Shown: positions 35,413 to 44,579 of the stretch, one piece after another | Layout of the letters: every line of letters begins with the position of its first letter | Numbering within the stretch: position 1 is the first letter of the stretch | DNA from: an uncultured Caryophanales bacterium | Lineage (GTDB): Bacteria > Bacillota_I > Bacilli_A > RFN20 > CAG-826 | Direction of reading: 5' to 3' | DNA length: 64,000 nt | Assembly (NCBI GenBank): GCA_946407815.1 | Contig: CAMJPB010000002.1 | Coordinates: 1 to 64,000, forward strand | The notes under the pieces: model-generated | Told to the model about the DNA's origin: nothing | The model's input: the letters and a program-made list of their open reading frames with translations, nothing else | Database searches by the model: none | Made by a program: the position numbers and the translations under genes

Positions 35413-36834
35413 TTACATGCGGCTTTCGCTGACCCATGTGCCCCATTGTCTTTCGACATTGCTATAAATTTCGGTGAAAGCTTCATCAATATTGTGATAA
35501 GTCTTCTTGATAAGCTGAAGGAACGGTCTACCACTTGAGGCACCCCAGAAATCAACAAAGTTATTCAAGAATAAAGGTGATGATGAATAGTTTGTGAAAG
35601 TTTTAGTAAGGTGTGAACGATAATCGAGTAATGATTGCATATAAGTATTAGTTGTTTGATAAGTACCAGACGATAACTTATAAGCCATCATACCATGTGC
35701 TTTTTCAAAGAAAATCTTCAAAACTTTATCAGAAATAAGTGTTTTAATAAATGACTTAGCTAAATCAGCTTTCTTTGTGGTTGCAGGAACAGCAATGTAT
35801 TGGTCTTCACCAATGACGTATGAGCAGCTTTCAGCTGTTGGAACGATCTTTGGAGAATCCATGATTTTTAATACAAAGTTGCTTGGTAAGTTGTGATTTG
35901 TGTTGTAATTAAGCATTTCGTTATAGAGCCAGTTACCAGAAATCATCATAGCAGCTTTACCTTGCATAAAGTTCTTTTGTGCTGTGTGGTTGTCTCTTGT
36001 AACATCTTCTGGATCAGAATATGCTGCGTTACCAAAGATTTGGTACCAAACATCTGTTGCTTGTTTTAATCCAGCATAAGTTGCGTTTGTTGTTGCATTA
36101 AATTTACCAGAATCTTCTCTACCATAGTTTTTGAATTCATTAATGGCGTCTGCACCAACGATTTGGCCCCACCATGTATAAACTAAGTAATCAAAGTAGT
36201 CAGTGTTTTCGCCGGTGTATGCGAATGGATAAACTCTTGGTGAAGTTGGATCTAATGGATCAACATAAACTGGATTATCAATGATATTTTGGCATAAAGC
36301 TAAGAGTTCATCAGTTGTTGTTGGAACAGCCCAACCGTTATCTTCAAACATCTTTGCATTATAGAAAATACCACCAACGTCACTCATCCATGGAAGACGA
36401 TATGTATGTTTACCTGCGTTTGGTCTTTCAAAATAAATTGATTGAGCGTATTCAGGATTGATTTTATCAATAACCTTCATTCCATCAACTGTTTCTTGAA
36501 GTAAATCATCAAGTTCTAATAACTTACCTTGACCAGCATATCTACGCCAATCGGTACCATTAGAAATATATACGTCATCATCGCTATTGCTCTTTGACAT
36601 GGAGCTTGTAACTAAGCTACGTGCATCTGGAGAAGCGTTAAGATTAATTTTGTAATCTGGGTTTTCTTCTTCCCAAACTTTAACTGCTTCATCAATCCAC
36701 TCTCTGCCATAACCTAAATTAAGGGCAATAACGTTGAGTGTGTTCTTATTTGAACCAGCTGGGGAACATCCTGCAACTGCAAGACTTGCTAAAAGAGCTG
36801 TCATTGTAGTGAGAAGGCGATTTTTTGTTTTCAT
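35413..36834 (-). CDS. ABC transporter sugar-binding lipoprotein
   Basis: 473 residues. The signal peptide ends in LAVAGC (Cys23), followed by a family-1 solute-binding fold (ALNLGYGREWIDEAVKVWEEENPDYKI, here named only by its start; GKAAMMISGNWL near residue 290). Binds oligosaccharide outside and delivers it to the MalF/MalG-type permeases coded on the opposite strand. The start has AAAGGAGAG 8 nt upstream. First gene of a two-gene transcript with the phosphorylase. Confidence 0.94.
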   Translation of the reverse strand: MKTKNRLLTTMTALLASLAVAGCSPAGSNKNTLNVIALNLGYGREWIDEAVKVWEEENPDYKINLNASPDARSLVTSSMSKSNSDDDVYISNGTDWRRYAGQGKLLELDDLLQETVDGMKVIDKINPEYAQSIYFERPNAGKHTYRLPWMSDVGGIFYNAKMFEDNGWAVPTTTDELLALCQNIIDNPVYVDPLDPTSPRVYPFAYTGENTDYFDYLVYTWWGQIVGADAINEFKNYGREDSGKFNATTNATYAGLKQATDVWYQIFGNAAYSDPEDVTRDNHTAQKNFMQGKAAMMISGNWLYNEMLNYNTNHNLPSNFVLKIMDSPKIVPTAESCSYVIGEDQYIAVPATTKKADLAKSFIKTLISDKVLKIFFEKAHGMMAYKLSSGTYQTTNTYMQSLLDYRSHLTKTFTNYSSSPLFLNNFVDFWGASSGRPFLQLIKKTYHNIDEAFTEIYSNVERQWGTWVSESRM

Positions 36835-36876
36835 GTTTCTCTCCTTTTTTTAGAAAGTAAAATAACTTGTAAATCT

Positions 36877-37069
36877 ATTATAAACTAAAATTTCTAATTA
36901 TGGTAAAGTTTGTTTTATCTTTTTACATAAATCACCACTTCAAGCATATATACGAGCTATTAAATAAAGAAAACACGTGCGAAAACATGTAGAAAAATGT
37001 GCCAGAGATACTAATCATTTTTTCATAAAGTAAAAATTTGTTCCTTTTTGCGAAAGAAAAAAATATAAT
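36877..37069. promoter_or_regulatory. Divergent control region of the glucan locus
   Basis: The 241-bp gap between binding protein and GH16 has TATAAT on the minus strand at 36877-36882 (with TTACCA 18 bp upstream) and TATAAT on the plus strand at 37064-37069, only 6 nt from the GH16 ATG. ACACGTG...ACATGT at about 36984-37001 is an imperfect palindrome and a candidate operator for the ROK regulator of this locus. The operator call is inference. Confidence 0.5.
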
Positions 37070-37075
37070 AGTAGT

Positions 37076-38524
37076 ATGAAAAACGCATACAGAAATAATA
37101 AATATAGGTCCCTTTTGTGCCTATCCATTTTTGCTTTATCTCTAGTTTCGTGCGGAGATAAAGCTGTAGTTAAGACTTACAGTGATTATGTTGAAGGAGA
37201 TAAACCTGAAACTTTAAGCACAGTTAAGTTAGATAACGAACACGCCTTCTTTGATGACTTCACCAATGGAGTTGACTATGACGCCTGGCAAATTGGCGCA
37301 GGTGCATGGGGTTATGGTAATGGAGGTGTCGTTCCAGACAATGTCTTCTATACTGAAGATGGGCATTTAATTTTAAGAGGCAATGGTTTTTATTACGCCA
37401 AAAACGAAGTTAAAGGCTTAGGAGCCCTTAAAGATGGTAGAAATACCGGATCTTGTATTATTTCTAAATTCTTAGTAGGCCCAGGTCATTACGAAGTAAA
37501 GATGAAACCTTTAACAAGACTTGGCGCTTGCACCGCTTTCTGGACATTCACTAATAGACCATCTGAAATTTATACTGAAAACGATAACCACGAAATCGAT
37601 ATCGAACTTCCAGGTGGCAAAACTAGAAGCCAAATTTCATTTAAAAACGTTTTAAATACAAACTACGTCACAGAATCAATGAATATCTCAAAAGATATCG
37701 TTGTTAGAGACATCACAAATGGTAAAACCATTAACTTAGCTGATGGCAAATTCCATACATTTGGGTTTGACTGGTACACAGATCCATCAGTAATCATTTA
37801 TTTCTGTGATGGTCATATCACCGCTATTAATGATTTATTTGTTCCAACACTTCAATCTAAACTTTGGTTAGGTAACTGGTTCCCAAATAACGCTGCATTC
37901 GTTGGCGAATCATTATTTGAAACAGATTACATGGTTGTTGATTGGGTTAAATATATTCCTTACCTTAATCAACCATTTGAAGAATGGAATCCTAACGTCT
38001 CAGTTAACTCTGCTGAGAGAAGTCAATATCCTTCATCTCCAATAATTTTGGAGAATCCAAACATGATCGCAAATGGTGACTTTGACGCCTTAGTTAATTT
38101 AGAAGATAAAACCAATAAAGGTTGGTTCTTCAACAAATTAAACGGCTATGATGCAGTCCCAGTCGAAAATATTTGCTACATTTCTGACGACGAAGGCTTA
38201 GGCCAAACTGGTGCCCTTTACCTTAAAGAAGGTGGCTACGCTTCGGCTGTTGTTGATTCTGTTTACGAAGGTCAAACATACAACTTATCATTCTATGGCA
38301 AAACAAACGCTAACGACGCTAGAGTTATTATCAGATTCCGTGATGTAACTCAAGGAGTTATCGAAACCAAAACTATTAAAGTTAGCGGCGATACATTTAA
38401 AGAATACACAGAAGCCTTAGTTCCACCTGAAGGAACTTATTCAATCCAAATTCAAACCTACTTTAGCGATAAAGCAGATAATCATTTAGTTCTTGATGAA
38501 TTTAGTTTGGTAAGAGGATTCTAA
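37076..38524 (+). CDS. GH16 endo-beta-glucanase lipoprotein
   Basis: 482 residues. Signal peptide with lipobox LVSC (Cys26), GH16 domain with catalytic EIDIE (residues 173-177) after NDNH, then a carbohydrate-binding-like beta-sandwich (about 345-482, beginning NMIANGDFDA). Lipid-anchored at the surface. It would cut glucan into oligosaccharides for the ABC importer encoded directly after it. No ribosome site; TATAAT ends 6 nt before the ATG. The stop overlaps the next start (TAATG). Confidence 0.93.
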   Translation: MKNAYRNNKYRSLLCLSIFALSLVSCGDKAVVKTYSDYVEGDKPETLSTVKLDNEHAFFDDFTNGVDYDAWQIGAGAWGYGNGGVVPDNVFYTEDGHLILRGNGFYYAKNEVKGLGALKDGRNTGSCIISKFLVGPGHYEVKMKPLTRLGACTAFWTFTNRPSEIYTENDNHEIDIELPGGKTRSQISFKNVLNTNYVTESMNISKDIVVRDITNGKTINLADGKFHTFGFDWYTDPSVIIYFCDGHITAINDLFVPTLQSKLWLGNWFPNNAAFVGESLFETDYMVVDWVKYIPYLNQPFEEWNPNVSVNSAERSQYPSSPIILENPNMIANGDFDALVNLEDKTNKGWFFNKLNGYDAVPVENICYISDDEGLGQTGALYLKEGGYASAVVDSVYEGQTYNLSFYGKTNANDARVIIRFRDVTQGVIETKTIKVSGDTFKEYTEALVPPEGTYSIQIQTYFSDKADNHLVLDEFSLVRGF

Positions 38525-39507
38525 TGGAAAACTTGACTGAGCTTAACATTAATAAACTTTCGCGAGTCCATTCCTCCTATAAGCCACACATGTCTAGGAG
38601 GAAAAGAGATTATATTTTCATTATCCTCATGCTCGCTTACCCAGTTTTACAATTCGTTTTGACTTGGTCTTTTGTCAACATTAAGAGTATCTTAAACGCT
38701 TTCCAAGTTACCGATATTTATGGTGACGTTACTTGGGGTTTTGGAAACTTTGCATCCTACTTTGATAACTTATTCCACTCCAACTATCATAACTCTGGAG
38801 TTACTTGGATTAATGATACCGGTTTAGTATTACTAAACTCTTTAGCAATCGGCATCATTACAGTCTTTATTTCCCTACCTTTGTCACTTATTTTTTCATA
38901 TTTCCTTCACAAAAAGATGCCTATATCGAACGTGTTGAGAGCAATCTTCTTCCTTCCTAATATCATTCCTGTTGTTGCTCTTACGTTCGCATACAAGGCA
39001 TCTTTTGACGGAAATATTGGTTATTTATATAACGTCATGAGGGCGATTGGCTTCCCAGCATCATTCTTTGCGAAAGCTCCTTACACCGAATTCATGATTA
39101 TTATGTACCTTATTTGGGCTGGTCTTGGTTACAACATCATCCTTATTTCAGGTGCAATTGGAAGAATTCCAAAGGAGTTATTTGAATCCGCTGAACTTGA
39201 TCATGCTGGCTACTTTAAAGAGTTTATTCACGTTGTCATTCCATGTATTTGGCCAACAGTTGTTACTTTAGTAGTTATTGGAATGACTAACGTTTTAACT
39301 CTTTACTTACAACCACTCTTACTTACAAATGCTGATAATGCAGCGGCTTATACAATTTCTATGTCAATATTCCTTGATGCATCTGGTGATGGCTCTGCCT
39401 TTGGCAAAGCCAGTGCATTTGGTTTAATGTTATCACTTATTTGGGCTCCGGTTATTCTTATGACCCGTAAGTTCCTTTCTAAGAAATTTGATGGAGTTGA
39501 CTACTAA
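38524..39507 (+). CDS. ABC sugar permease, MalF type
   Basis: 327 residues with six helices. The EAA loop that docks the ATPase appears as ESAELDHAGYFKEFIHVVIP near residue 222. An extended periplasm-type loop (residues 50-105) holds several aromatics. Pairs with the next gene to make the channel for the oligosaccharide bound by the lipoprotein encoded on the opposite strand. Its start shares one base with the GH16 stop. Confidence 0.94.
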   Translation: MENLTELNINKLSRVHSSYKPHMSRRKRDYIFIILMLAYPVLQFVLTWSFVNIKSILNAFQVTDIYGDVTWGFGNFASYFDNLFHSNYHNSGVTWINDTGLVLLNSLAIGIITVFISLPLSLIFSYFLHKKMPISNVLRAIFFLPNIIPVVALTFAYKASFDGNIGYLYNVMRAIGFPASFFAKAPYTEFMIIMYLIWAGLGYNIILISGAIGRIPKELFESAELDHAGYFKEFIHVVIPCIWPTVVTLVVIGMTNVLTLYLQPLLLTNADNAAAYTISMSIFLDASGDGSAFGKASAFGLMLSLIWAPVILMTRKFLSKKFDGVDY

Positions 39508-39510
39508 TTT

Positions 39511-40404
39511 ATGGAAGATTTAACTAGAGCGTATCAAGGTGATCAATACATCCAAAAGAAGAAGGATGTTGGCTACCATGTCATTAAATGGGTTGTTTTC
39601 TCAGTCTTTATTATTTATGGCATTAGCCTTCTTTTTCCATTCTTATGGATGCTAGTTTCATCATTTAGAACTAGCCAAGACTTTGACTTAAATCCATTTA
39701 GACTTCCTGAAGCTTTGTATGGAAAGAACTTTATTGAAGTTATCAAGTTTGAAATTGATGGCCAAACAATCGGAAGTATGTTCCTTATGTCAGTTCTTAT
39801 GACTACTTTAGGCACTGTTATTAATTTATTCTTCTCTGCATGTGCGGCTTATATTATTTCCAAATTTAAGTTTATTGGTCGCGGCGTTATCTACGCAGTC
39901 GCCATCTTTACAATGGTTGTTCCTATTGTTGGTACACTTCCAGCTCAAGTTCAAATGATGCAAACTCTCCATCTTGATGGAGATAATGCTATTATTGGTG
40001 TTTTATTCCTATATTCAGGAGCATTTGGTTTTAACTTTATTCTCCTTTATAGCGCATTCTCAAGTGTCTCAAATTCATACCTTGAAGCTGCTTCAGTAGA
40101 TGGCTGTGGAAGATTTAAAACTTTCTTTAAAGTAGTTCTTCCACAGGTCAAAGGTTCCTTAATCGCCTGTGCTGTTTTACAGGCTATTGGTTATTGGAAC
40201 GACTATTCTACACCACGTCTATTCTTACCTAGAGGAATGACTACACTTGCTGTAGGTCTAGATATGATTCAAACAAAGAGCGGAGGCAATTATCCTCAAA
40301 TCTTTGCATCCATGATTATTTCGATTATTCCAGTTTTATTAATTTATCTTATCTTCCAAAAGAAGATTATCGAATCAACCAACGCGGGAGGTTTAAAAGG
40401 ATGA
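39511..40404 (+). CDS. ABC sugar permease, MalG type
   Basis: 297 residues with six helices. The EAA motif is EAASVDGCGRFKTFFKVVLP near residue 195. Typical C-terminus NAGGLKG, here followed by TGA, which shows TGA is a stop in this genome. Three nt after malF, and its TGA overlaps the next ATG (ATGA). Confidence 0.95.
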   Translation: MEDLTRAYQGDQYIQKKKDVGYHVIKWVVFSVFIIYGISLLFPFLWMLVSSFRTSQDFDLNPFRLPEALYGKNFIEVIKFEIDGQTIGSMFLMSVLMTTLGTVINLFFSACAAYIISKFKFIGRGVIYAVAIFTMVVPIVGTLPAQVQMMQTLHLDGDNAIIGVLFLYSGAFGFNFILLYSAFSSVSNSYLEAASVDGCGRFKTFFKVVLPQVKGSLIACAVLQAIGYWNDYSTPRLFLPRGMTTLAVGLDMIQTKSGGNYPQIFASMIISIIPVLLIYLIFQKKIIESTNAGGLKG

Positions 40405-43400
40405 GAAAATTCAAAGTTTTACTATTTTCATCACTACTTGCAGTTCCATCACTCAGTGCTTGTAACTTATTTAACAAGGACTATGTTGGACCAATTTCAT
40501 TTGAAAAAGACGAATATGAGATTCATTCAGGCGATACAGTAACAATCTCCCAAAAAGCCAAAGACGTCACTTATTCATTTGTAGATTTAGCTCTAGACGG
40601 CGTTAATTTGGACGCTAAATCAGGTAAGATTACATATTCTGCTATCCCAAATAACACTCAAGTTCTTTACACTGCTACAGCTAATGGCTACATTGCTGAT
40701 CCAGTCGTTTTAAACTTACTTAGCGAAGTTGAAGTTCCAACATTATCATTCGTTGAATTATCCGAATATATTTGTGACGGAAACATCATTTATGCTACTA
40801 GTAGCACAAACTCCGCTATCGCTTATTCATTAAAACAAAGAGTTGAAGGCGTTTCTATTAACGCAACAACTGGTCAAGTTAAATTAACTAATGCGGCAAC
40901 TGATGGCACACAATTTACAGTTGTTATTTCATCTAATGGTGCAACAAACGAAAAGACATTCAAAGTTGGTAAAAACCACTTAGTTAAAGCTCTTAACGAT
41001 AAACAAATCAGTGAACAAAGTAACAAATCAGCACTTTGCTTTAATTTAGACTTCTCTGATTCTGATATTGCAACTAAAGAGGTTAGAAATCTTATTTCTT
41101 CACGACACGTTTTAGGTAGTGAAAACTATGTTTTCGATGCTACTAAATCACGCTTAACAGTGAAGAAAGAAGCATTAGAGTCATTCTCACTTGGCGAGAA
41201 CATCTTAACAATTGTCACCAATAAGAACATGATTAACGTGACCGTTATCATTGCAAATAAGATTGTTAAGACCGTTGAAGATATCGTTGCAATTAACGAT
41301 TCAATCGAAAATCTTTCTGGTTATTATGTACTTGGTAACGACATTGATTTAACTGATTACTTATCACCAGGCGGAAAAGGCTACGAAGATGGCAAAGGTT
41401 GGACTCCAATTGGCATTTATCACGATGTTACAGATGGAACAGCCTTTAACGAAACATTTAAGGGAACATTTGACGGAAATGGTCATATCATCTCCGGTTA
41501 CCAAGTAAATAGAAAAGATACATTAGGATTTAACTCTGGTTTATTTGGTTATATTTATAACCTTGGCACAGTTAAAAACCTTGGTTTAGTTTCTTCTAAC
41601 GATAACACCACCGCATCATTTGCTGGTGCAATCGCTGGATTTAACGAAGGTAAGATCATTAACTGTTGGACAGATGTTAACGTTTCCAATGACTATGGCG
41701 GAACAAGTTATCGTATCGTTGGCGGTTTCGTTGGCAGAAACTCTGGAACAATCGAATCTTGCTACGCTTTAGGTGAAGTTAAGGGTGAATCCCAAATCGG
41801 CGCATTCGTTGGCTTAAATGAAGGTACCATTAAAAATTGCTATGCAACTAAAGAAGGTTACGAAGCATTTACAACTGGTATGGATCCAGAAAACTGCGTC
41901 TTATTTGATACAAAAGCTGACTTAATTGCTCATAAGAGCGAAATGGTTTTAGATGCAAAATACTGGGATATTTCTGGTGATTCTTATCCAGTTCTTAAGA
42001 ACGATATCGTTTTCTACTATCCATTTAACATTGACTTAGTCACAAACGACACCGAATTTGTTAAGGGTGAAGAAATTGACTACGAAGTTAAGATTTTCCC
42101 AACCGATTTACAAGCGGAATTTGAATCTAAAGTTGTCGTAACAAGCGATGATGCAAATACAGTTGTTAGCGGATCTAAGATTATATCTTCTACTTCATCA
42201 AAACCAGTCGTTAACGTTAAAGCCATTATTGATGAATCAGGATTATATTTAGAAGACAAAGTTGAACTTAAGTTCTTTGATGCAACTGAATCAATTGCAA
42301 TTAATAATAACTTTGTTAATAATCACGTTGAACCAGGTGAAAGATATAATCTTTCTGCAGTTGTTTCTCCAGCAGGAGCAAATCAAAACGTTAGATGGTC
42401 AACTTCTAAGGCACTTAAAGGCGTTTCAATTGAAGGACAACAATTAGTTCTTTCTGAAGAAGCTGCAAATAACTCTGATTTAACTTTTGATCTTATCGCT
42501 ACTAGTAGCGGAATGACTGATTCAGTTACATTAACTATCGCTGTTCCTAACTACTTATCAGCACCAGTTCAAGTCATTTATAGCGATGATACAAATAACT
42601 TAACTTATAACCTTAGTGGCATTAATTTAAGTGGCGCTAAGTTATACTTAGATGGGCAAGAAGTCCAATATTCAATAAGTGGAAGTGTTGCCACAATTAA
42701 TAAAGAATTAATTAAAGAAAAACCAAATACCACTGTTGGCTTTAAACTTGCTTTAGCAAATGGCGATGTTTACCGTTTCTATGCATGCTACATTTCACAT
42801 AATAGATACACAGTAAATAACATGCCAACAAACGCAATTGCACTTTCTAGCGCAGCTGATTTTGAAAATTACTTCAACATCGTTGATTATATGCCAACAC
42901 GTTACGCAAATAACTACGATAAGGTTTTTTACCTTACTAACGATATTGACTTTGGTGGCGCTCAAATTAACTCAATTGGTTATGAAATTGAAGAATTTGG
43001 TGAATACCGTTCATTTACAGGTAAGATTTATGGCTTTGGTCATAAGATTAAAAACGCCGTCATTACTGATAACGAAAAATATCTTACTCTCACCGCTGCT
43101 CAAAAATCTGATCCATATCGTAAGAGTAAATATGGTGTTGGTTTCTTCGGTTCATTCTCAGGTGAAGTTTATGACATTGTCTTTGACAATATTTCAGTCC
43201 ACGCTAACTCATGGAACGGCGCATTCGCTGGTATGATTGGCGCAGCTGGTGTCATTGAAAATGTTTCATTCATCAATTCTGATGTTAAGAATGCTGAAGG
43301 CACAGATTATAGCACTGCTTCATTGATTACCGGTCGTTTCTGTGGTAAGAATGATGGCAAAATGCTAGGTGTTTCATATAACGGAAGTATCTTTGGATTA

Positions 43401-43418
43401 ATAGGATTTGCAGCATAA
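40401..43418 (+). CDS. Large surface lipoprotein with GLUG-type repeats, probable glycan-contact protein
   Basis: 1005 residues. Lipobox LSAC (Cys21). The N-terminal part has Ig/cadherin-like modules (about 30-280). A middle beta-helix-like section contains GLUG-style repeats (GAIAGFNEGKI, GGFVGRNSGTI, GAFVGLNEGTI near 410-480). Further Ig-like modules follow, and a second GLUG-like section (VGFFGSFSGEV, GAFAGMIGAAG) near 910-970. No catalytic motif seen. From its place between permease and regulator it may hold glucan at the cell surface, a job like that of SusD-type proteins; this is inference. Confidence 0.8.
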   Translation: MRKFKVLLFSSLLAVPSLSACNLFNKDYVGPISFEKDEYEIHSGDTVTISQKAKDVTYSFVDLALDGVNLDAKSGKITYSAIPNNTQVLYTATANGYIADPVVLNLLSEVEVPTLSFVELSEYICDGNIIYATSSTNSAIAYSLKQRVEGVSINATTGQVKLTNAATDGTQFTVVISSNGATNEKTFKVGKNHLVKALNDKQISEQSNKSALCFNLDFSDSDIATKEVRNLISSRHVLGSENYVFDATKSRLTVKKEALESFSLGENILTIVTNKNMINVTVIIANKIVKTVEDIVAINDSIENLSGYYVLGNDIDLTDYLSPGGKGYEDGKGWTPIGIYHDVTDGTAFNETFKGTFDGNGHIISGYQVNRKDTLGFNSGLFGYIYNLGTVKNLGLVSSNDNTTASFAGAIAGFNEGKIINCWTDVNVSNDYGGTSYRIVGGFVGRNSGTIESCYALGEVKGESQIGAFVGLNEGTIKNCYATKEGYEAFTTGMDPENCVLFDTKADLIAHKSEMVLDAKYWDISGDSYPVLKNDIVFYYPFNIDLVTNDTEFVKGEEIDYEVKIFPTDLQAEFESKVVVTSDDANTVVSGSKIISSTSSKPVVNVKAIIDESGLYLEDKVELKFFDATESIAINNNFVNNHVEPGERYNLSAVVSPAGANQNVRWSTSKALKGVSIEGQQLVLSEEAANNSDLTFDLIATSSGMTDSVTLTIAVPNYLSAPVQVIYSDDTNNLTYNLSGINLSGAKLYLDGQEVQYSISGSVATINKELIKEKPNTTVGFKLALANGDVYRFYACYISHNRYTVNNMPTNAIALSSAADFENYFNIVDYMPTRYANNYDKVFYLTNDIDFGGAQINSIGYEIEEFGEYRSFTGKIYGFGHKIKNAVITDNEKYLTLTAAQKSDPYRKSKYGVGFFGSFSGEVYDIVFDNISVHANSWNGAFAGMIGAAGVIENVSFINSDVKNAEGTDYSTASLITGRFCGKNDGKMLGVSYNGSIFGLIGFAA

Positions 43419-44566
43419 TGAGTGACTTAGGAAAAAACCAAACATTTTCAAGAGAAATTAATAACGAACTCGTGTTATCTCTTTTAAGAGAGCGTCCATA
43501 TAGTGGCACCGAGCTTGCTGATAAGCTTTCTTTAAGTAATGCAACAGTATCTTCAATTATTAAAGATTTACTTGAACAAGGCGCGATTAGACAAGAAACC
43601 ACCACTTCAATAAGTGGAATTGGAAGAAAACGTATCAATTTTGAAATTAACCCTGAATATGGACTTATTCTTGGTGTTAACATTTCAAATTTACACGCTT
43701 CAGTCTCTTTAATAAACTGCAAAGAAGAAGTTATTGCAGAGAGCGATTTATTAGTTGAAAACTATAACCGCCAAGCAATGTATGAGCTTGTTTTAGAGGC
43801 TTCAAAATTACTCCTTAGTGAGAACAAAAATAACACTCCTTTAAAAGTTATAGTTATAACTTTGCCAGGACGCGTTAATTCCAAGACTGGAGACCTTACT
43901 TTATCAATTCAATTTGATCAAGAATTATTCACTGAAGAACACGTTATTCAAAGAATGTTTGATAAACAATTCCCTAACGTTCCAGTAATTCTCGCAAACG
44001 ATAATAACGTTATGAGTTTAGGCGAGCTCCATAATGGCGGGCTTAAAAACTGTAAGAATGGTTTATATTTTAATATCGACTACGGTATTGGAGGCGGTTT
44101 AATCATTGATAACGCTTTCTATGGAGGAGACGTTGGATACGCTGGTGAATTTGGTTTAATCAAATATTTTGATGGCAAAGATTTCAAAGCAATAGATGAA
44201 TTTGTTTCAATAAGAATCTTATTAGACAAGGCTTCAAAAATTCTTGGTCACAAAGCAAATAGAGATGAACTCTTTGAAGAATTTAAAAAGAACAAAGAAA
44301 TTAAGAAATTAGTCTTAGATTCTGCTGAAATTGTTGGTTCTTCTCTCCTTCAAATTACAGAAGTTTTAGATATCTCTAAAGTTATCATCTCTGGAAGAGT
44401 TGAGAACTTTGGAGAAGAATATTTAAAACGTATTAAAGAAACCTGTGTTTCTAAAGTTAGAGAGCTTGATATTTCGTATTCTGAGTTAGGAAATAAAGCA
44501 GTTATTTATGGCACTTCTTCAATAGGTGTTAAATACATATTTGATCTTGTGAAGAGTAGAAAGTAA
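43418..44566 (+). CDS. ROK-family transcriptional regulator
   Basis: 382 residues. N-terminal winged helix (TELADKLSLSNATVSSIIKD near residues 30-50), then the ROK sugar-binding/kinase-like fold (NIDYGIGGGLIIDN near 215; GYAGEFG near 240). The usual zinc cluster of ROK proteins (CxCGxxGC plus His) is missing: after GEFG the sequence runs LIKYFDGKDFKAIDEF. It likely represses the glucan genes until a sugar binds. Its start overlaps the stop of the previous gene (TAATG). Confidence 0.92.
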   Translation: MSDLGKNQTFSREINNELVLSLLRERPYSGTELADKLSLSNATVSSIIKDLLEQGAIRQETTTSISGIGRKRINFEINPEYGLILGVNISNLHASVSLINCKEEVIAESDLLVENYNRQAMYELVLEASKLLLSENKNNTPLKVIVITLPGRVNSKTGDLTLSIQFDQELFTEEHVIQRMFDKQFPNVPVILANDNNVMSLGELHNGGLKNCKNGLYFNIDYGIGGGLIIDNAFYGGDVGYAGEFGLIKYFDGKDFKAIDEFVSIRILLDKASKILGHKANRDELFEEFKKNKEIKKLVLDSAEIVGSSLLQITEVLDISKVIISGRVENFGEEYLKRIKETCVSKVRELDISYSELGNKAVIYGTSSIGVKYIFDLVKSRK

Positions 44567-44579
44567 GAGGAAGAAAATT

